10,220 nucleotides of DNA from Alphaproteobacteria bacterium UBA3650 (GTDB taxonomy: Bacteria > Pseudomonadota > Alphaproteobacteria > CAAHEQ01 > UBA3637), in NCBI GenBank assembly GCA_002373815.1, contig DFKH01000071.1, positions 1 to 10,220 on the forward strand, given 5' to 3'. This document shows positions 7,293 to 10,220 of this stretch, in pieces; positions within the stretch are counted from its first letter, which is position 1, and each line of letters starts with the position of its first letter. The notes under the pieces are model-generated. The model saw nothing but the letters and a program-made list of their open reading frames with translations. It made no database searches and was not told where the DNA came from. Position numbers and translations under genes: made by a program.

Positions 7293-8730
7293 TGTTTCAG
7301 AATTTGATGTGTTTTGTTCTTTATTGCGAACAGATTTTAAATCGTTCGTGATAAAGGTGTTTAATGAAATTTCAGGTGGTGGCGGATACATAGATGGTGA
7401 ATATATTGATCTGATTTGCGACTATATCGTTAATGTTATCAACGGCAATCAAACCCGACTGATAATCAACATTCCACCACGTTATATGAAATCTATTATT
7501 TGTTCGGTTGCATTACCCGCATTTATATTGGGACACAACCCGCGTGCACATATTATATGCGTTAGTTATTCTGATGACCTGGCAACCAAGTTTGCCAATG
7601 ATACGCGCAATGTTATGACATCTGATTGGTATATGCGGATATTTCCGATGACACGTATTTCTAAACATCAATTTGCTAAAGATGATTTTGAAACCACTGT
7701 TCATGGCGGGCGTTTTGCTACATCTGTTGGTGGCGTTTTAACTGGTCGTGGTGCAGAATGGATAATTATTGACGACCCGATAAAACCTGTTGATGCAAAT
7801 TCAGAAATTATGCGTAATCGTGTGAACGATTGGTATCATACAACACTGTTTTCAAGATTAAACGATAAAAACACTGGTCGTATTTTGTTGATTATGCAGC
7901 GATTACACCAAGATGATTTAAGCGGTCATTTGTTAGAAAATACAGATGGTTTCAACTTGCTGAGATTACCAATTATTGCTGACAAAGATGAAGCAATACC
8001 ATTTACACAATCAAAACGTGTATTTAGACGAAACGTTGGAACACCGCTACACCCAGAACGCGAATCAATCGAAACCGTTATGCATATCAAAGATAGTGTT
8101 GGTGAATTGGTGTTTTCTGGTCAATATCAACAATTGCCGGCACCACAGGAAGGCTGCATTATCAAATCCGAATGGATGCAGTATTACAAAGATGTCCCTG
8201 AAAACTTTACTCATATAATTACATCATGGGATACGGCATCAAAAACGGGTCCAGCCAACGCGTATTCTGCGTGCATAACATTCGGGATTTCTGCCGACAA
8301 ACATATTTACCTGTTGGATATTTATCGCAATAAACTTGAATTTCCGCACTTGGCAAATATGGTAAAATCTAAATTTGATTATTTATGTTCAGCATACCCA
8401 AGAGCACAACATAAAGTTGTTATAGAGGACGCTTCGTCGGGAACTCAACTTATTCAATTTTTGCCAGAAAATGGTGTCCGTAGCACGTATATTCAAGCCG
8501 TTCATCCAGACGAAGACAAAGTTGCGCGTATGAATGGTGCATCAGCATATATTTATCGCGGAACGGTATTATTTCCATCCATTCATAACCATTTCTGGAA
8601 TGATTTTGAAAAGGAATTATTGCTGTTCCCAAACTCTGCATTCAAAGACCAATGTGATGCATTTGCCCAAGGTGTTTTGTATTGTGCAGAAATTATCGCG
8701 AAACCAAACCCACGTTTAATTGTCTTATAA
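7282..8730 (+). CDS. Phage terminase large subunit (ATPase plus RNase H-like nuclease)
   Basis: A 482-residue DNA-packaging motor protein of the alphaproteobacterial type. The ATPase half shows a variant Walker A, INIPPRYMKS (62-71, Lys70), ICVSYSDDLATKFANDTR (92-109), SVGGVLTGRGAEW (148-160), Walker B IIIDDP (161-166), and the coupling segment LLIMQRLHQDDLSGHL (202-217). The nuclease half shows SWDTAS (315-320, Asp317), VIEDASSG (380-387, Glu382/Asp383) and KDQCDAF (455-461, Asp459), the acidic residues expected for RNase H-fold metal binding. Both halves look intact at normal family length. The start overlaps the DUF5681 gene by 11 nt and has no recognisable Shine-Dalgarno, so translation probably depends on ribosomes finishing the upstream gene. 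No portal, protease or capsid gene follows, and the next gene lies on the opposite strand. This is therefore a stranded or repurposed packaging module rather than a normal late operon. Confidence 0.93.
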   Translation: MNNSVSEFDVFCSLLRTDFKSFVIKVFNEISGGGGYIDGEYIDLICDYIVNVINGNQTRLIINIPPRYMKSIICSVALPAFILGHNPRAHIICVSYSDDLATKFANDTRNVMTSDWYMRIFPMTRISKHQFAKDDFETTVHGGRFATSVGGVLTGRGAEWIIIDDPIKPVDANSEIMRNRVNDWYHTTLFSRLNDKNTGRILLIMQRLHQDDLSGHLLENTDGFNLLRLPIIADKDEAIPFTQSKRVFRRNVGTPLHPERESIETVMHIKDSVGELVFSGQYQQLPAPQEGCIIKSEWMQYYKDVPENFTHIITSWDTASKTGPANAYSACITFGISADKHIYLLDIYRNKLEFPHLANMVKSKFDYLCSAYPRAQHKVVIEDASSGTQLIQFLPENGVRSTYIQAVHPDEDKVARMNGASAYIYRGTVLFPSIHNHFWNDFEKELLLFPNSAFKDQCDAFAQGVLYCAEIIAKPNPRLIVL

Positions 8731-8796
8731 ACTTAATAACAATTTCTTTATAATTTAGAATACAACAAGGAATTATTTGAACGATATACTGCATTT

Positions 8797-9738
8797 TTAA
8801 TCATCCATATGGAACCATTCATAAAGTTCGGGGTATTTTGCTTTTCGTATTTTGCTATATTCAGCACGTGCAGTAATATTGTGCGTGATAAAAATCAGTC
8901 CTGTCCAATCGTTATAACAAAAGTGTTTATCACGAAAATTTGTATGTGCTGCGTCTAATCGTTTGTTTTCTTTTCCAGAGAAAAAATACAATGAACCAAG
9001 ATATGTATAATACTGATCCATCGCAACGTTAGGACGTAATTTTTCGCATTCAGCAAAGAATTCTTTTGCGAATTTATCACCCAATTCATTATTTAACCAT
9101 TCTGGTTCTGGACCAGAAAAATGATTTAAACGCAAACCTTTGTCATATATATCAAAATCAATATCCCACCATATTTTACCAGCACGTTCAAAGATATAAC
9201 AATACGATGGGCCACATTCAAAAACTTTTGCACCGTTGTAATATCCTAAGAAATGCAAGTTTTTACGCAGGCAATATCCCCTTTTAAACATCCAACCAAG
9301 GTCGTTATATTCTTGTCCGGGATGGGACACTTCTTTCTTATGTTTTCTTAACCAATTAACAATATCGTCGTTTGCACCGGCACGCAGTAATAACAATTCG
9401 TTTTGCATATTTTCGTGTGTTGGTTCTTTTGAACGCACGATTTGCAACGGTGTCATTTTTTTACCATTTGGTAAAACTCGTGGTACATTAACATCAGCCC
9501 CATTTGCAATCAATATATCTATTATTTCTGGTGATGCATCCTGCATAAGGGCGTCAGTCAAAGGCGTTGTTCCAATATCATACCCGTCAATCCAATCAAT
9601 CATATAATCTTCGTCAATATAATGTTGTAATTGTTCAGGTGTGATTTTTGACCAATCGTCAATTTCTAGTAATTTGGTTGGGTCGCCTGTATAACCAGTA
9701 AAATTGGTCACGCGTGCTATTTTTTCAAGATTACTCAT
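8797..9738 (-). CDS. Ankyrin-repeat protein with uncharacterised C-terminal region
   Basis: A 313-residue protein. Two ankyrin repeats are visible: GTTPLTDALMQDASPEIIDI (56-75) continuing to LIANGADVN (76-84), and TPLQIVRS (96-103) to LLLLRAGAND (115-124). The first is close to consensus and the second is degenerate. Residues 1-55 may hold a divergent capping helix. The remainder (about 140-313) is rich in Trp, Tyr and Phe (for example KIWWDIDFDIYDK, 188-200) and matches no domain I know. There is no signal peptide or membrane span, so it is presumably cytosolic or exported by a non-classical route. The start at 9738 is chosen over the in-frame ATG at 9774 because AAGGAGGC lies just before it. 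It converges with the terminase gene, with 66 bp between their stops and no clear hairpin there. Ankyrin repeats mediate protein binding. The partner is unknown, and host interaction is a common but unproven role in host-associated Alphaproteobacteria. Confidence 0.85.
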   Translation of the reverse strand: MSNLEKIARVTNFTGYTGDPTKLLEIDDWSKITPEQLQHYIDEDYMIDWIDGYDIGTTPLTDALMQDASPEIIDILIANGADVNVPRVLPNGKKMTPLQIVRSKEPTHENMQNELLLLRAGANDDIVNWLRKHKKEVSHPGQEYNDLGWMFKRGYCLRKNLHFLGYYNGAKVFECGPSYCYIFERAGKIWWDIDFDIYDKGLRLNHFSGPEPEWLNNELGDKFAKEFFAECEKLRPNVAMDQYYTYLGSLYFFSGKENKRLDAAHTNFRDKHFCYNDWTGLIFITHNITARAEYSKIRKAKYPELYEWFHMDD

Positions 9739-9742
9739 TTTT

Positions 9743-9750
9743 GCCTCCTT
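9743..9750 (-). promoter_or_regulatory. Shine-Dalgarno that fixes the ankyrin gene start
   Basis: AAGGAGGC on the minus strand lies 4 nt before the ATG at 9738. The in-frame ATG at 9774 lacks any purine-rich site at the right distance and would add twelve residues (beginning MFVCVFK) that are atypical for the protein. Confidence 0.8.
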
Positions 9751-9840
9751 TGTTTTAAACACACAAACGAACACATAAACACCGCAAAAAGTGAATCATG
9801 CGTAAGTCTTAATGTTGATGAAAAAGTTCAGGTAATTTAT

Positions 9841-9879
9841 GCGTGGGACATATCGTGTGGACCTAACACACCCCACCGC
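9841..9879 (-). promoter_or_regulatory. GC-rich hairpin at the predicted 5' end of the ankyrin mRNA
   Basis: Read on the minus strand, GCG-G-TGGG (9879-9872) can pair with CCCACGC (9847-9841) with one bulged G. The inner GTGTG (9871-9867) pairs with CACAC (9859-9855), leaving the loop TTAGGTC and a one-sided bulge GATATGT. This is one of the few GC-rich stretches in the window's non-coding DNA. It begins almost exactly where transcription from the promoter at 9887-9914 should start, and leaves about 100 nt of further leader before the ATG. It may be a structured leader or an mRNA-stabilising stem. I recognise no known riboswitch class. It is a poor terminator for the minus-strand DUF4268 gene, because no U-tract follows the stem. 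Confidence 0.4.
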
Positions 9880-9886
9880 GTGGTAT

Positions 9887-9914
9887 AGTATAGTAAAAAA
9901 AATTGTTATTTCAA
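9887..9914 (-). promoter_or_regulatory. Candidate promoter of the ankyrin-repeat gene
   Basis: On the minus strand, TTGAAA (9914-9909) and TATACT (9892-9887) each match five of six consensus bases, with a 16-bp spacer that includes an eight-T run. The -10 region is a short tandem repeat (TATAC TATAC), so an overlapping box 5 bp downstream is possible. Transcription would start near 9880, giving a leader of about 140 nt. The palindrome CCACCGCGTGG (9873-9883) covers the predicted start and could be an operator, which is inference. The T-run could also serve as a U-tract ending transcripts of the DUF4268 gene, although only a weak AT hairpin precedes it. Confidence 0.5.
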
Positions 9915-9944
9915 GAGATGTTATTACAAAATATCGTTATGAAA

Positions 9945-10220
9945 TCATTCTACAAATTTTTCAAAAACCTTTTTATATTTGAAGGCGGAAGCAATGTACC
10001 AATCAAAAACTTTTTGTAAATTTGTATTACCAGAAATTTTCAAATCTTTCGGGGCAACCCACTGAATCGTACATGCCTTTTTGAACTCTTCCCATACTAA
10101 TTTTGTGCCGATTTCCCGTTCTATCTCTTTAGAATGTTTTTGTAAATCATAATAGAGTTCTTTTTGATTTATCATATAAACGGATATGCTGTATCCACGT
10201 TTGTTGTTTGTCAGAAAAAA
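9945..10220 (-). CDS. C-terminal end of a DUF4268-type protein, cut by the window edge
   Basis: The visible part is 91 codons plus a TGA stop. The reading frame stays open to the right edge: fifteen further sense codons precede the first Met, including RGYSISVY. That Met (10175) has no Shine-Dalgarno, so it is internal and the gene begins outside the window. The visible segment fits the pattern of DUF4268: a beta strand (YSISVYMI), then KELYYDLQKHSKEIEREIG, LVWEE, a strand, and a final helix FDWYIASAFKYKKVFEKFVE. DUF4268 is usually the C-terminal domain of proteins of about 300-350 residues, often with a PD-(D/E)XK-type nuclease-like N-terminal part and often located near restriction and defence genes. 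Whether this copy has that N-terminal part cannot be seen. The assignment is from pattern memory only. Confidence 0.6.
   Translation of the reverse strand, partial: FFLTNNKRGYSISVYMINQKELYYDLQKHSKEIEREIGTKLVWEEFKKACTIQWVAPKDLKISGNTNLQKVFDWYIASAFKYKKVFEKFVE

Noticed and set aside
8743..8796. TATAAT (8749-8754) and an AAGGA-TTG stretch in the gap between the convergent terminase and ankyrin genes
   Set aside because: No -35 at a usable distance. The possible TTG reading frame is only seven codons and would point into the 3' end of an opposing gene.
9901..9930. Weak AT-only hairpin before an eight-T run (minus strand), possible terminator of the DUF4268 gene
   Set aside because: The stem is about four plus two base pairs with a mismatch and no GC pairs. 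The T-run is equally explained as part of the promoter spacer.
1..10220. CRISPR array, insertion-sequence ends, tRNA or rRNA genes
   Set aside because: No regularly spaced repeats, no transposase, no terminal inverted repeats and no recognisable tRNA or rRNA were seen on reading the window.

Overview
The window is an AT-rich bacterial segment that looks like an accessory region (defence-type plus phage-derived genes) rather than core chromosome. The best taxonomic hint is the trio of ParB-like DNA methyltransferase, DUF5681 protein and large terminase with a PPRxMKS-type Walker A. From my memory of the family, this trio is common in Alphaproteobacteria. Low GC and an ankyrin-repeat protein fit a host-associated alphaproteobacterium. 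No rRNA or tRNA is present to confirm this.

Layout. Positions 1-207 hold a clear intrinsic terminator of an unseen upstream gene (23-50) and a consensus-like promoter (160-187). Positions 51-159 show nothing I recognise. The promoter drives a 1489-residue protein (208-4677) with a sacsin/NO VEIN-type GHKL ATPase at its N terminus and a NOV_C/DUF3883 nuclease-like domain at its C terminus, the architecture of plant NO VEIN and of uncharacterised bacterial proteins often suspected of defence. After a 110-bp gap comes a 245-residue protein of unknown function (4788-5525). A second promoter and a full Shine-Dalgarno precede a tight, overlapping three-gene unit: ParB-domain/beta-class DNA methyltransferase (5597-6925), DUF5681 protein (6918-7292) and large terminase subunit (7282-8730). 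No portal, capsid, protease or tail gene follows. Instead the strand switches.

The minus strand carries an ankyrin-repeat protein (8797-9738). Its 206-bp upstream region holds a plausible promoter whose predicted transcript begins at a GC-rich hairpin. Beyond it lies the C-terminal end of a DUF4268 protein (9945 to beyond 10220) that runs off the right edge.

How the genes may work together. The last three plus-strand genes are almost certainly co-transcribed and look like a modification-and-packaging cassette cut loose from a phage. The NOV-like ATPase/nuclease and the DUF4268 protein on either side suggest a defence or mobile-element hotspot. A functional link between the NOV-like protein and the methyltransferase (cutter plus protector) is only a hypothesis: they have separate promoters and visibly different base composition.
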